Positions 48,401-53,170 are shown, numbered from the stretch's first letter. The stretch: DNA of 64,000 nt from Pseudomonas helmanticensis (GCF_900182985.1 NZ_FXUY01000001.1:4154001-4218000), one strand, 5' to 3'. Notes: generated by a model not told the origin, from the sequence alone. A program made the numbers and translations.

Positions 48401-48457
48401 CACAACCTGATTGCCGGTAGCGACCCGACCATCAAGGTCGACCACAACAACAGCTGA
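30422..48457 (+). CDS. lapA: LapA, giant RTX biofilm adhesin
   Basis: 6011 residues; GGAGAG lies seven bases before the ATG. Residues 1-125 form the retention module, with TAAG at 107-110 as the LapG cleavage site. Forty-six 100-residue Ig-like repeats span about 174-4773. Then come a Calx-beta-like domain (4774-4885, VTEGQTASYTVSL), cadherin-like segments, a PA14-like segment (5180-5330), a vWA domain with intact MIDAS (FMVDSSGSMS, about 5503; FITDGQPT), RTX nonapeptides (5780-5907, GGAGNDILFG) and a C-terminal type I secretion signal. It is exported by LapEBC, held at the cell surface, and mediates irreversible attachment. From memory, Pf0-1 LapA is about 5200 residues and the P. putida one about 8700, so this copy is intermediate. 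Long antisense frames are by-products of the repeats. Confidence 0.97.
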   Translation: MSSVVAIVKSIVGQVFVVSPEGVRRVLVEGDRLFVGDQIDTGLSGAVSLELADGRTLDLGRETQWSANAPDSSTDLAEATAQAAPSVAELQQAIAAGVDPTTALDATAAGPSAAGTGGAAGGGHSFVMLDAIAGRVDPTIGFPTAGINSAGQAAQNITGGQTTDTTTNALRESTLSLSATPTITEAGGVLVYTATLTQAPLTDLTITLSNGAVIVIPAGSTTGTVNVPLAPNDTVYNDPTQINVTVTGTTGGNGITVTPPTVPATTQVTDTIDTTTVTLTAGPSVTEGGQITYTATLTNPAQTPVTVTLSNGSTITIGAGQTTGTVNVPTPANDVYNNGSTVTTTITGTSGGNFENLVPNPTPAVTTITDSIDTTNLTLTATGTVVEGGQITYTATLTNPAQTPVTVTLSNGSTITIEAGKTSGSVNVPTVANDVYNNGGTVSTTITGASGGNFENLVPNTTPATTTVTDSIDTTSVSLTATGTVVEGGQITYTATLTNPAQTPVTITLSNGSTITIEAGKTTGSVNVPTAANDVYNNGSTVSTTITGTSGGNFENLVPNTTPATTTITDSIDDTNLSLTATGAVAEGGSIVYTATLTNPAGTPVTVTLSNGSVITIDAGKTTGSVTVAAPADDVYKDAGKVEVTIKDATGGNFENLVPSTVPAVTEVTDTIDTSTVKLTADSSVAEGGTVTYTATVGAPVTGSPVVVTLANGQSITIEVGKTTGTVTSTAPNDALTGNAPLTNSITGVTGGNYEDLVADKTPVSTTVTDVTDNTNLSLSATGSVAEGGQITYTATLTNAAGSPVTVTLSNGSVITIEAGKTTGTVTVAAPADDVYKDAGKVEVTIKDATGGNFENLVPSTVPAVTDVTDTVDTTTVKLTATESAAEGGTVTYTATVGAPVTGSPVVVTLANGQNITIEVGKTTGTVTTTAPNDALTGHAPITNAITGVSGGNYEDLVADKTPVSTTVTDTTDTTDLTLSATGTVAEGGQITYTATLTNAAGSPVTVTLSNGSVITIEAGKTTGTVTVAAPADDVYKDAGKVEVTIKDATGGNFENLVPSTVPAVTDVTDTIDTSTVKLTASETAAEGGTVTYTATVGAPVTGSPVVVTLANGQNITIEVGKTTGTVTTTAPNDALNGHTPLTNSITGVTGGNYENLVAEKTPVSTTVTDVTDTTNLTLSATGSVAEGGSIVYTATLTNPAGTPVTVTLSNGAVITIEAGKTAGTVTVAAPADDVYKDAGKVEVTIKDATGGNFENLVPSTVPAVTDVTDTIDTSTVKLTATETAAEGGTVTYTATVGAPVTGSPVVVTLANGQNITIEVGKTTGTVTTTAPNDVLAGHAPLTNSITNVSGGNYENLVADKTPVSTTVTDTVDTTTVSLTATGNVNEGGSIVYTATLTNPAGTPVTVTLSNGSVITIEAGKTTGTVTVAAPADDVYKDAGKVEVTIKGTDGGNFENLVANPTPAVTNVADTINTTHLTLSAESYVLEGTSITYTATLTNAAQTPVTVNLSNGQTITIEAGKTSGSVTIAAPSDDVYKDVSKLTVTMTDATGGNFEKLDVSKTPVSTTVNDTVDKTTLTLSASDTVSEGGQITYTATLSNPAGTAMTVTLANGAVINIAAGATSGSVNFAAPANTPYIDGGKVQTAIASHSGGNFELVDANRSAVVTTVTDTVDTTNISLSATGSVAEGGSIVYTATLTNPAGTAMSVTLSNGAVINIAKGATTGTATVAAPADDVYKDAGKVDASITKTTGGNFENLVVDKTPAVTDVTDTIDNSTVSLTATASTTEGGVVVYTASVTAPVTGAPVVVTLSNGQTITIPVGASSGSVNFTAPNDALAGGNTLSVKIDGASGGNYENLVADKTPAVTSVSDTIDTTNLSLTATGTVAEGGSIVYTATLTNPAGTPVTVTLSNGSVITIEAGKTTGTVTVAAPADDVYKDAGKVEVTIKDATGGNFENLVPSTTPAVTNVTDTIDTSTVKLTADTTVAEGGTVTYTATVGAPVTGSPVVVTLANGQSITIEVGKTTGTVTTTAPNDALNGQASLSNSITGVSGGNYENLVADKTPVSTGVTDTVDTTNLSLSATNSVAEGGSIIYTATLTNPAGTPVTVTLSNGAVITIEAGKTTGTVTVAAPADDVYKDAGKVEVTIKDATGGNFESLVPSTVPAVTEVTDTIDTTTVKLTATESAAEGGTVTYTATVGAPVTGAPVVVTLANGQNITIEVGKTTGTVTTTAPNDALTGHVPISNAITGVSGGNYENLVADKTPVSTTVTDTVDTTNLSLTATGTVAEGGSIVYTATLTNPAGTPVTVTLSNGAVITIEAGKTTGTVTVAAPADDVYKDAGKVEVTIKDTTGGNFENLVPSTTPAVTDVTDTIDTSTVKLTATESAAEGGTVTYTATVGAPVTGSPVVVTLANGQNITIEVGKTTGTVTTSAPNDALTGHAPLTNSITAVTGGNYENLVADKTPVSTTVTDIVDTTNLSLSATGSVNEGGQITYTATLTNAAGSPVTVTLSNGAVITIEAGKTTGTVTIDAPKDDVYKDAGTVEATIKGATGGDFESLVTNTAPAVTTVNDTIDTSTVSLTATANVAEGETVVYTATVTAPVTGAPVVVTLSNGQTITIAVGETTGTVNYVAPNSPLAGGSSLSVTIDGATGGNYEKLAVDGKSADTAVSDTTDTTNLNLTATESVAEGGSIVYTATLTNPAGTPVTVTLSNGAVITIEAGKTTGTVTVAAPADDVYKDAGKVEATIATATGGNFENLVPSTVPAVTNVTDTIDTTTVKLTATESAAEGGTVTYTATVGAPVTGSPVVVTLANGQNITIEVGKTTGTVTTTAPNDALTGHAPISNAITGVSGGNYENLVADKTPVSTNVTDTVDTTNLSLTATGSVAEGGSIVYTATLTNPAGTPVTVTLSNGSVITIEAGKTTGTVTVAAPADDVYKDAGKVEVTIKDATGGNFENLVPSTTPAVTDVTDTIDTSTVKLTATESAAEGGTVTYTATVGAPVTGSPVVVTLANGQNITIEVGKTTGTVTTIAPNDALTGHAPLTNAITDVSGGNYENLVADKTPVSTNVTDTVDTTNLSLTATGSVAEGGSIIYTATLTNAAGSPVTVTLSNGAVITIEAGKTTGTVSVPAPADDVYKDAGKVQATISTATGGNFESLVPSTVPAVTQVTDTIDTSTVKLTADTSVAEGGTVTYTATVGAPVTGSPVTVTLANGQNITIEVGKTTGTVTFTAPNDALTGHAPVTNSITGVTGGNYENLVADKTPVSTSVTDTVDTTNLTLSATGTVAEGGQITYTATLTNAAGSPVTVTLSNGSVITIEAGKTTGTVTVAAPADDVYKDAGKVEVTIKNATGGNFENLVPSTTPAVTDVTDTIDTSTVKLTADTSVAEGGTVTYTATVGAPVTGSPVTVTLANGQHITIEVGKTTGTVTTIAPNDALTGHAPISNAITGVTGGNYENLVADKTPVSTNVTDTVDTTNLSLTATGTVAEGGSIIYTATLTNAAGSPVTVTLSNGAVITIEAGKTTGTVTVAAPADDVYKDAGKVEATISTATGGNFESLVPSTVPAVTQVTDTIDTTTVKLTATESAAEGGTVTYTATVGAPVTGSPVVVTLANGQNITIEVGKTTGTVTTIAPNDALTGHAPISNAITGVTGGNYENLVADKTPVSTNVTDTVDTTNLSLTATGSVAEGGQITYTATLTNAAGSPVTVTLSNGAVITIEAGKTTGTVTVAAPADDVYKDAGKVEATISTATGGNFENLVPSTVPAVTQVTDTIDTTTVKLTATESAAEGGTVTYTATVGAPVTGSPVVVTLANGQNITIEVGKTTGTVTTIAPNDALTGHAPISNAITGVTGGNYENLVADKTPVSTNVTDTVDTTNLSLTATGSVAEGGSIVYTATLTNAAGSPVTVTLSNGAVITIDAGKTTGTVTVSAPADDVYKDAGNVQATIKTATGGNFENLVPSTTPAVTSVTDTIDTTTVKLTATTTAAEGGTVTYTATVGAPVTGSPVVVTLSNGQNITIEVGKTTGTVTTTAPNDVLTGHAPLTNSITGVTGGNYENLVADKTPVSTNVTDTVDTTNLSLTATGSVAEGGSIVYTATLTNAAGSPVTVTLSNGAVITIDAGKTTGTVTVAAPADDVYKDAGNVQATIKTATGGSFESLVTSTAPAITSVTDTIDTTTVKLTATGTAAEGGNVVYTATVGAPVTGSPVVVTLSNGQTITIGVGQTTGTATTTAPNDALTGHAPLTNAITNVSGGNYENLVADKTPVSTTVTDTIDTTNLTLSATGTVAEGGSIVYTATLTNAAGSPVTVTLSNGAVITIEAGKTTGTVTVAAPADDVYKDAGPVQATISTATGGNFENLVPSTTPAITSVTDTIDTTSVKLTATATAAEGGNVVYTATVGAPVTGSPVVVTLSNGQTITIGVGQTTGTVTTTAPNDALTGHAPLTNSITNVTGGNYENLVADKTPVSTTVTDTIDTTNLSLSATGTVAEGGQITYTATLTNAAGSPVTVTLSNGAVITIDAGKTTGTVTVAAPADDVYKDAGNVQATIKTATGGSFENLVTSTTPAVTSVTDTIDTTTVKLTATGTAAEGGNVVYTATVGAAVTGAPVVVTLSNGQTITIDIGKTTGTVTSIAPNDALTGHAPLTNAITNVSGGNYENLVADKTPVSTTVTDTVDTTNLTLSATGTVAEGGQITYTATLTNAAGSPVTVTLSNGSVITIDAGKTTGTVTVAAPADDVYKDAGTVQATISNATGGSFENLVTSNTPAVTNVTDTIDTTTVSITGSTSVTEGQTASYTVSLNHPAQTEVTLKIVYSGTAADGSDFTGVYTVKIPAGASSAQFNVATIDDKITEGTENFVVKIDSATGGNFENLAVSATNGSVSTSIIDNDAPPVIDLDANNSSGATGADYKVTFTENTPGAGVSIADTDIKITDPDSTMLTGATVVLTNRQDGDALNLGNSVNGITINANSTNGTVTLTLSGNATLADYMQAIKNISFTNSSEDPSTVPRIITVTVTDGGNYSNTATTTVNVVAINDAPIAAPVNVTGTEDTPLILGWSTFGVTDVDSPASSLGVKITQLPGEGKLQYLDGSTWKDVANNQTFSKADIDAGKLRFLPDTNESGVNGYGGTGLGNNQADYAQIKFQPTDGQLLGNTGTVKIDITPVADAPTVSVADNSVKSTGLIKEVWTGLSGLGTDGSGANSTTLKNVIDGAGTPNTSTNVNNVQSDGSVTAGTASKTSGLIYLEAGKTYTFSGVGDDSLLVTIGGKSVASTTWGAGGNLNGSFTPTTSGYYTLDIYHHNQSGPGSYDVNLSVNGSTPIDLSSTGVPIYTGVQDLVNSGVTVSDLHGTNGEGYYDGYKLNTGAEGTTVKLSAITTALTDTDGSETLSVKISGAPVGSVLSDGAGHSFTVTATSGDANVTGWNLGSLTVTPPPYYNGQFNLTVTSTSTEQVGGSASSTATIPVSVVPAVYNAIVATSADDTVTGTDGNDIIVADIGGLTVVPGTNYNIAFMVDSSGSMSSSSINSAKDSLTAVFNTLKQSLGGSNSGTVNIFLVDFDTQVNKSVSVNLNDPNALTLLKSVLDSMSSGGGTNYEDVFKTTANWFQSADAVANTGAKNLTYFITDGQPTYYQSGEQTNPTLYGSVKFDSVVTTSNYKLGDTFATYIDNTHYLTISAAGAAVLQTYKNGSWNWSSLGTVHAQGDGTYELSSLAGSGSSTTSTTTDNSTSSFTLLSGLSNVEAIGLNSGVSLNDLKPYDSDKTPQTNIDPKDLANSIIGHTEATLPGNDTVSGGDGNDILFGDLVSFNGIAGEGYQAMQAFVAQQTGVDVSKVTTSNVHQYITEHYQAFDVSGAHDGNDTLLGGAGNDILFGSGGNDLLDGGKGNDILLGGTGNDTLIGGQGNDILIGGSGADTFVWKAGDTGNDVIKDFKASEGDRIDLRDLLQGETGSTIDNFLKITTVDGTSSLQVSSAGKFNSADAAAATPDVTIKLEGNNWSSANIHNLIAGSDPTIKVDHNNS
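30740..30751 (+). other. LapG cleavage site codons (TAAG) in LapA
   Basis: Codons 107-110 of lapA encode T-A-A-G, the site LapG is known to cut between the two alanines in Pf0-1. The flanking residues (ALDATAAGPSAAG) and distance from the N terminus agree with that. Confidence 0.85.
30940..44740 (+). repeat. 46 tandem 300-bp repeats of lapA, alternating A/B types
   Basis: An exact 300-bp period holds over 13.8 kb. Type A units read AEGGSIVYTATLTNPAGTPV and DDVYKDAGKVEVTIK; type B units read AEGGTVTYTATVGAPVTGSP and TAPNDALTGHAPLTNSITGV. From 35440 to the end, 31 units alternate A-B without exception, so the evolving unit is 600 bp. The first four units (to 32140) and units 14-15 are more divergent A-like copies. 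Confidence 0.92.
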
Positions 48458-48469
48458 TGCGTGAACAAA

Positions 48470-48494
48470 ACGGCCGCCCTCATGGGGCGGCCGT
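48470..48494 (+). terminator. Probable lapA terminator hairpin
   Basis: ACGGCCGCCC, loop TCATG, GGGCGGCCGT, 13 bp after the lapA stop. The following T run is weak (CACGTTTG), so termination efficiency is uncertain. Confidence 0.6.
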
Positions 48495-48605
48495 CACGTT
48501 TGTGCTGTCCGGACCGGTGACGATTGCGTCGCCGCACCGCATACTCGCGCGCAGTTGGCTATGCTGCTGACAGCATGACGCTGGTTCATTTCTGAGGGAT
48601 GCTCA

Positions 48606-48944
48606 ATGTTTTACGTGCAACGCGATGCGCAAGGCCAGTTGATTCGCGTGGAAGCCGCGGCCTACGCCGAGGCCACGGAAACGCTGCCCGCCGACCACCA
48701 CGAAATCCAGGCGTGGTACGCCAACGAAGCCGTGGAAAACAGCCTCAAACAGCTCAAGCAGAGCGACTTTGAGATGATTCGGGTACTCGACGACCTGATT
48801 CAGGTGTTGACCCAGAAAGGCGTGATTCGCGTCACCGACCTGCCGCCGGCGGCGCAGGCCAAACTGATGGACCGGACCCAGGCGCGTGAAGCGTTGGGCG
48901 GCTTGAGCCAGTTGATCGATGAAGATGAAAGCGGGTTGATCTGA
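48606..48944 (+). CDS. Small conserved Pseudomonas protein between lapA and lapD
   Basis: 112 residues, GAGGG eight bases before the ATG. The N-terminal half is MFYVQRDAQGQLIRVEAAAY followed by acidic and helical sequence with a predicted helix (VENSLKQLKQSDFEMIRVLDDLIQVL). Similar proteins in Pseudomonas are sometimes labelled tryptophan synthase subunit beta, but it is far too short and has none of that enzyme's motifs, so the label is misleading. It has no signal or membrane segment. A gene of this kind is, from memory, also present at the same place in Pf0-1. Function unknown. Confidence 0.8.
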   Translation: MFYVQRDAQGQLIRVEAAAYAEATETLPADHHEIQAWYANEAVENSLKQLKQSDFEMIRVLDDLIQVLTQKGVIRVTDLPPAAQAKLMDRTQAREALGGLSQLIDEDESGLI

Positions 48945-48960
48945 TCCGCTCAGAATCAAA

Positions 48961-49144
48961 AGCCCCTCACCCCAGCCCTCTCCCGGAGGGAGAGGGAGCC
49001 GATCAAGTTGTGTGGCGCTATACATCGACCTGAAAAACCGGGTCGATTATGGATTCAAGACAAATCGCTCACGTCGGCGTACTTCCCGAATATCCCCCAA
49101 TCAGTCCCCTCTCCCTCTGGGAGAGGGCTAGGGTGAGGGTTGCT
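48961..49144. repeat. 184-bp MITE-like inverted-repeat element
   Basis: Imperfect terminal inverted repeats of about 37 bp (left CCCTCACCCCAGCCCTCTCC..., right complement with CTAGGG variant) flank about 105 bp, with a few mismatches. Each arm itself can fold (CCCTCTCCCGGAGGGAGAGG). It sits between convergent genes and may serve as their shared terminator. Confidence 0.65.
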
Positions 49145-49155
49145 TTTGCGATGAC

Positions 49156-51102
49156 TCACCGCCAGGGCTTGGGCTCACCCAACAACTGTCCCTGAACCCC
49201 ATACAAGCCCATCTCGCGAATCACCGACAACTCCCCCTGCGTCTCGACCCGCTCGGCAATCAGCGGCAGATCAATGCTGTGCGCCGCACGCTGGATCGCT
49301 TCGATGAACAGGCGTTTGTCGCTCTCCTGATCGATCGCACGAATGTAGCTGCCATCGATCTTCAAGTACGCCAGCCCCAGCCGTGCCAGATTGCCGATCA
49401 TGCTGAAGCGGCCGCCAAAACGTTGCAGGCTGAGGGAGAAGCCGAGTTCGCGCAGACGTCGGGTCAACTGCTCCAGCACCGCTTGCTCGGGCAATTGCTC
49501 CTCGCCGATCTCAAGGGTCAGTCGCGCGCCGAGGTTGGAATGCGCCCGGAGAATTTCGAAGACTTTGTTCAACGCCTGCGGATCGCCCAGGGTCGCCGAA
49601 GACAGGTTCAGCGCCAGCGACTCTTCATGCCCTTTCATCTGCTCCAGCACACGTTCGAGCATCAGCCGATCGAGCCGCGCGGTCCAGCCGAAGCGCTCCA
49701 GCCACGGCAGGAAGCGCCCGGCCGGAATGGTCTGGCCCTGTTCGTCGAGCAAGCGCGAGAGCACTTTGTAGTGCAGCACCAGTTGCGTGTCCTGCGCCGC
49801 TACCACCGGTTGGAAATACAACTCGAAACGCTGCTGACTCAAGGCCTGGTCAAGCAAGCGATGCCAAGCATGGTGATCGTCACCGACATCGGCATTCAGG
49901 CTCTGATCGATGCACGCCCAGCTCTGCTCACCCTGCCCCTCAGCCTGCGCCAGCGCCTGATCGCCAAGGCTGAGCACCGCTTGCGGCGAGTCGCCGTGAG
50001 CGAACGGCGCGAGACCGATCGACGCCACCGCCGGCACATCGGTAGCCCCCGTGGCGTGCAGGCTGCTCAGGGCGTTGTCGAGATTCTGCGCCAGTTGCAG
50101 CGCCTCCTCACGTACCAGTCCCGGCGCCAACACGGCGAATTCACCGCCACGAATACGCGTGACGAGGTTCTGCGTTTCCGGGTACTTGGCGCATTCGCGA
50201 GACAGTTGCTCACCGACCGCTTTCAACAGTTCATCGGTGCGCTGCCCACCGAGGCGCTGGTTGAGCCCGGCCAGATCCTTCACCCGCAACAGCAACAGAT
50301 AACCGGAGCTGGCCTGCTCCGGGTTACTCACCCGGTTGTTCAGTTGCATCTCGAAATAGCGCCGGTTAGCCAACCCCGTCAGGTTGTCCTGATACGACTC
50401 GGCGCGCAGTTTTTCACTGCGCTCGGCCTGCTCCTGAAACAGCGCCTTGAGCTTCTCGACCATCTGATTCATCGCCTGTACGACGCGACGCAATTCAGGC
50501 GTGCGCGGCAGTTCAGGCAAGCTGAGAAACTCGCGGCGGGCAATCGCGTGGGATTGCTGGACCATGTAGTCCAGCGGCTTCAACTGCCGGCGCAGCAGCA
50601 GCGCCCCGAGCACCGCACTCACCGCGCCGCAGATCAGCAGCCAGCCGAGACTGCCCAGTGCGCTTTGCCACAACTTTGCCACGGCGAACATCGGGTGGCT
50701 GACCACCTCGACCCTTGCAGCCTGCTCCCAGCCACGGCTGACCAGCGCATCGCCACCGGCCGGTTCCAGGCCGATCAGGTTGACGAACCACTGCGGCACG
50801 TTGCTCACCACCGGACTGCCGCTGCGTTCGACGATGGTCTGGTCGGTCTTCAGATCGACCACGCGGATGCTCGCGTAGTAACCGCTGTCGAAAATCGAAC
50901 TGACCAGCAACTCGACCATTGCCGGGTCATCGATATTCGGCGTCAACGACAACGCCAGCGCCGTCGCGGCGTCCTGGGCGTGGGAGCGCAACTGGTTGAC
51001 GTACTGGGTGCGCGAGCTTTCCAGGCTGACCATGAAGCTGCCAGTGAAGGCAACCACGAGGAACAGGCAGATAGCGATCAACAGCTGTTTGAACAAAGAC
51101 AT
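49156..51102 (-). CDS. lapD: LapD, inside-out c-di-GMP receptor
   Basis: 648 residues. Membrane helices at about 5-24 and 150-171 enclose the periplasmic output domain with W125 (SRGWEQ), the residue position known to contact LapG. HAMP follows (172-225), then a degenerate GGDEF domain (RGGEF at 318-322) and a degenerate EAL domain (KVL at 446-448 instead of EAL). The degenerate motifs are those expected of a receptor with no cyclase or phosphodiesterase activity. Binding of c-di-GMP to the EAL-like domain lets the periplasmic part hold LapG. Starts 14 nt after lapG, with AGGAG overlapping the lapG stop. Confidence 0.96.
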   Translation of the reverse strand: MSLFKQLLIAICLFLVVAFTGSFMVSLESSRTQYVNQLRSHAQDAATALALSLTPNIDDPAMVELLVSSIFDSGYYASIRVVDLKTDQTIVERSGSPVVSNVPQWFVNLIGLEPAGGDALVSRGWEQAARVEVVSHPMFAVAKLWQSALGSLGWLLICGAVSAVLGALLLRRQLKPLDYMVQQSHAIARREFLSLPELPRTPELRRVVQAMNQMVEKLKALFQEQAERSEKLRAESYQDNLTGLANRRYFEMQLNNRVSNPEQASSGYLLLLRVKDLAGLNQRLGGQRTDELLKAVGEQLSRECAKYPETQNLVTRIRGGEFAVLAPGLVREEALQLAQNLDNALSSLHATGATDVPAVASIGLAPFAHGDSPQAVLSLGDQALAQAEGQGEQSWACIDQSLNADVGDDHHAWHRLLDQALSQQRFELYFQPVVAAQDTQLVLHYKVLSRLLDEQGQTIPAGRFLPWLERFGWTARLDRLMLERVLEQMKGHEESLALNLSSATLGDPQALNKVFEILRAHSNLGARLTLEIGEEQLPEQAVLEQLTRRLRELGFSLSLQRFGGRFSMIGNLARLGLAYLKIDGSYIRAIDQESDKRLFIEAIQRAAHSIDLPLIAERVETQGELSVIREMGLYGVQGQLLGEPKPWR

Positions 51103-51116
51103 CTGAGCGCATGCTC

Positions 51117-51809
51117 CTAGTTAGTCGTCTCGACCGGAAAACCTTCGGCCTGCATTTTCTTCAACACATCCTGCCAGCGCGACAGGCGTTTGGTGTCACC
51201 GACCTTTTTATTGCCCTTGGCCCCGGGCAGATACAGTCCTTCAGCATTGAAAGAGTAGACCGGCAGCAAATCGGTTCGCTGCGACGCCGGCTGGATCGGG
51301 TCGATCAGGCTGTCGAGCACCAGCGGCATCGCATCGGGGGTGGCATAGTAAGTCAGCACCATGTGCGCGCGGTTCTGGCGCAGTGCCTTGACGTAGGTGA
51401 TGCGCAGCTTGTCACTGGACACCCCGAGATGGCGCAGGCTGAAATACTTGGCGATCGCGTAGTCTTCGCAGTCGCCGGCGCCCTTCCACAGTGCTTCGAT
51501 CGGCGTTTCCCAATAATCGACCTCGTGCCACAGATCGATGTCCTCGACGTAGCGCACCTGCTTGTTGAAAAACAGGTTCACCACTTTGAGCTTTTCCATC
51601 TCGCTGGCCTGCTGCTGGGTGGCCAGCAGATTCTGCCAGGCATCGATGCGTTGCTGCCCGGCGCCCAGCGGTCCGTAGAGTGCGGTGGCTTTGCGGCTGA
51701 TCGCGGAAAAATCCCAATCGGCATGCAGACCGCCCAGCATGACGCCGGCCAGCAGCAGTGCGCAGCCGAGCCAGCGCAGAGTCCGGGGGATCGCGAAACG
51801 TACCGCCAC
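51117..51809 (-). CDS. lapG: LapG, periplasmic cysteine protease
   Basis: 230 residues from a GTG at 51807-51809; a TAA lies 16 codons upstream with no other start between, so this start is forced although the ribosome site is poor. A signal anchor (WLGCALLLAGVMLGGLHA) precedes the bacterial transglutaminase-like (BTLCP) domain. Catalytic residues read as C114 in GDCEDYA, H149 in AHMVL and D166 in LDSLIDP; D113 and E115 flank the Cys as in the calcium-binding site of the family. It cuts LapA at TAAG when not held by LapD. First gene of lapG-lapD. Confidence 0.95.
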   Translation of the reverse strand: MAVRFAIPRTLRWLGCALLLAGVMLGGLHADWDFSAISRKATALYGPLGAGQQRIDAWQNLLATQQQASEMEKLKVVNLFFNKQVRYVEDIDLWHEVDYWETPIEALWKGAGDCEDYAIAKYFSLRHLGVSSDKLRITYVKALRQNRAHMVLTYYATPDAMPLVLDSLIDPIQPASQRTDLLPVYSFNAEGLYLPGAKGNKKVGDTKRLSRWQDVLKKMQAEGFPVETTN

Positions 51810-51936
51810 AGCAGGTTTCCAGGAGGCAGGATAGAAAGCGTTTGATGGTGAAGCTTAGCCGGCTAAAAAACAATGGCACCATGAGATCATCGCGACCGCG
51901 CTAAACTGCAAATGTAACGGAGTTCTTCTACACGGT

Positions 51937-51965
51937 TTGACAACCTGTAGAGCAATCACTAGTGT
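51937..51965 (+). promoter_or_regulatory. Sigma70-like promoter of the GntR gene
   Basis: A perfect -35 (TTGACA, 51937-51942) and a weaker -10 (TAGTGT, 51960-51965) are separated by 17 bp. It is followed immediately by the palindrome at 51967-51980. Confidence 0.6.
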
Positions 51966-51966
51966 C

Positions 51967-51980
51967 ATTTGGATCCAAAT
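51967..51980. promoter_or_regulatory. 14-bp perfect palindrome, candidate GntR operator
   Basis: ATTTGGATCCAAAT starts one base after the -10 element and should cover the transcription start. Short palindromes of this form are typical FCD-type GntR operators, so negative autoregulation is likely. Confidence 0.55.
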
Positions 51981-52005
51981 TCAGCCGACAACAGGGTGCG
52001 TAGTC

Positions 52006-52716
52006 GTGACACAGAAGCCCAAACCGCTGCACAGCATCAAAGTCGATGGGCCGATCCCTGCGCATCTCGCCCGTTCGGTCATTGAGGAAACCCTGCGCGC
52101 CGCCATCCTTGATGGGCGCTTGCCTTGCGGTACGGCCCTGCGCCAGCAGGATCTGGCCGATCTGTTCGGGGTCAGCCGCATGCCGGTGCGCGAAGCCTTG
52201 CGCCAGCTCGAAGCGCAAGAGCTGCTCAGCGTTACCGCGCACAAGGGCGCAGTGGTTGCACCTTTGATTCAGGGCGATGCGACCGAAACCTATGAACTGC
52301 GAATTCTGCTCGAGACCGAAGCTCTGCGGCAGTCGATACCGTTGCTGACCAGTGCCGACCACGAACGCGCCGCTGCTTATATCGAAGAGCTGGAGCGCCA
52401 GCACGACTACAGTGAAATCGGCCGGCTCAACCGCCTGTTTCACATGGCCCTTTACAGCAAGGCGCCTAACCGGCGCCTGTTAAGGCTGGTCGAAGACGGG
52501 CTTAACGAAGAAGAACGCTTCCTGCGTTTCAATCTCGAAGCCATGGGCCTGGGCAAGCTGTCTCAGGACGACCACCGGGCGATGCTGCAAGCGGCAATCG
52601 CCGGTGATATCGAAGGCTCGGTGAAGCTGCTGGTGAATCACCTTAATCGCGGTGTCGATGTCATTACACGCTTCCTTGCCAGCCCCGCCAGCCAAAGCCG
52701 CAAAACCTCACGCTGA
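52006..52716 (+). CDS. GntR-family regulator (FCD subfamily)
   Basis: 236 residues from the GTG at 52006 (VTQKPKPLHS), preceded by AGGGTG; the ATG at 51937 lies inside the -35 element and is excluded. The N-terminal winged helix-turn-helix (about 22-80) shows LRQQDLADLFGVSRMPVREALRQLEAQELL, and the C-terminal all-helical FCD ligand domain runs about 90-225 with ETEALR, FHMAL and H residues for metal binding. It lies 748 bp upstream of mgoB on the same strand. Control of itself is suggested by the operator; control of mgo is only inferred from position. Confidence 0.92.
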   Translation: MTQKPKPLHSIKVDGPIPAHLARSVIEETLRAAILDGRLPCGTALRQQDLADLFGVSRMPVREALRQLEAQELLSVTAHKGAVVAPLIQGDATETYELRILLETEALRQSIPLLTSADHERAAAYIEELERQHDYSEIGRLNRLFHMALYSKAPNRRLLRLVEDGLNEEERFLRFNLEAMGLGKLSQDDHRAMLQAAIAGDIEGSVKLLVNHLNRGVDVITRFLASPASQSRKTSR

Positions 52717-53122
52717 GCCCGTCGCTACCGACGAATCACCCGCTTACAAATCCCTCGACCGATCCACCACGAAAGCCAGTGGCGGATTGGCGCGCCCGCT
52801 CTAACCTTCCTGCGCCGCTCAGTCCGATTTCGCCCTCCGCGATCACCAATCGGTAATAGCCGTGGCGGCAATTTACCCGCACTCTTGATCCGCCAACCCA
52901 ATAAAGAACGGGCGACGCACCGCCTCGTCGGCGCAGTCCCCGCACCAGGAACCTACGGAAGGAGCCTTGTCACGGGAAAAGGAAGTACAGGCGCCGGTCA
53001 CGGCCAACTTTCGCCCCTTTAAAACTCTTAATTCTCTTCAGTAGAAAGTTGCTTCGAGTGAGGCATTCACTCTTGTCGATCAATTTTGGCCGCCATTAGC
53101 CGAAAGGAGCAACTACGCCCAA

Positions 53123-53147
53123 ATAAAACTCAAACTAAAAGTTTTAT
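53123..53147. promoter_or_regulatory. Inverted repeat upstream of the mgo promoter
   Basis: ATAAAACT and AGTTTTAT, 8-bp perfect arms with 9-bp spacing, located about 25 bp upstream of the putative -35. It could be an activator site. Confidence 0.35.
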
Positions 53148-53170
53148 CGACCCTCTTCATATTCAAAAAA

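Noticed and set aside
36542..48445. 3967-residue minus-strand frame opposite lapA
   Set aside because: Gly/Arg/His/Asp-rich pseudo-repeat with no start signal or domain; it mirrors the lapA repeats and has all features of an antisense shadow.
48606..48944. Tryptophan synthase beta subunit
   Set aside because: Such labels circulate for homologues, but 112 residues without a PLP lysine motif cannot be that enzyme.
52736..52945. 69-residue minus-strand ORF in the mgo leader
   Set aside because: Arg/Gly-rich, no ribosome site, no recognisable domain.
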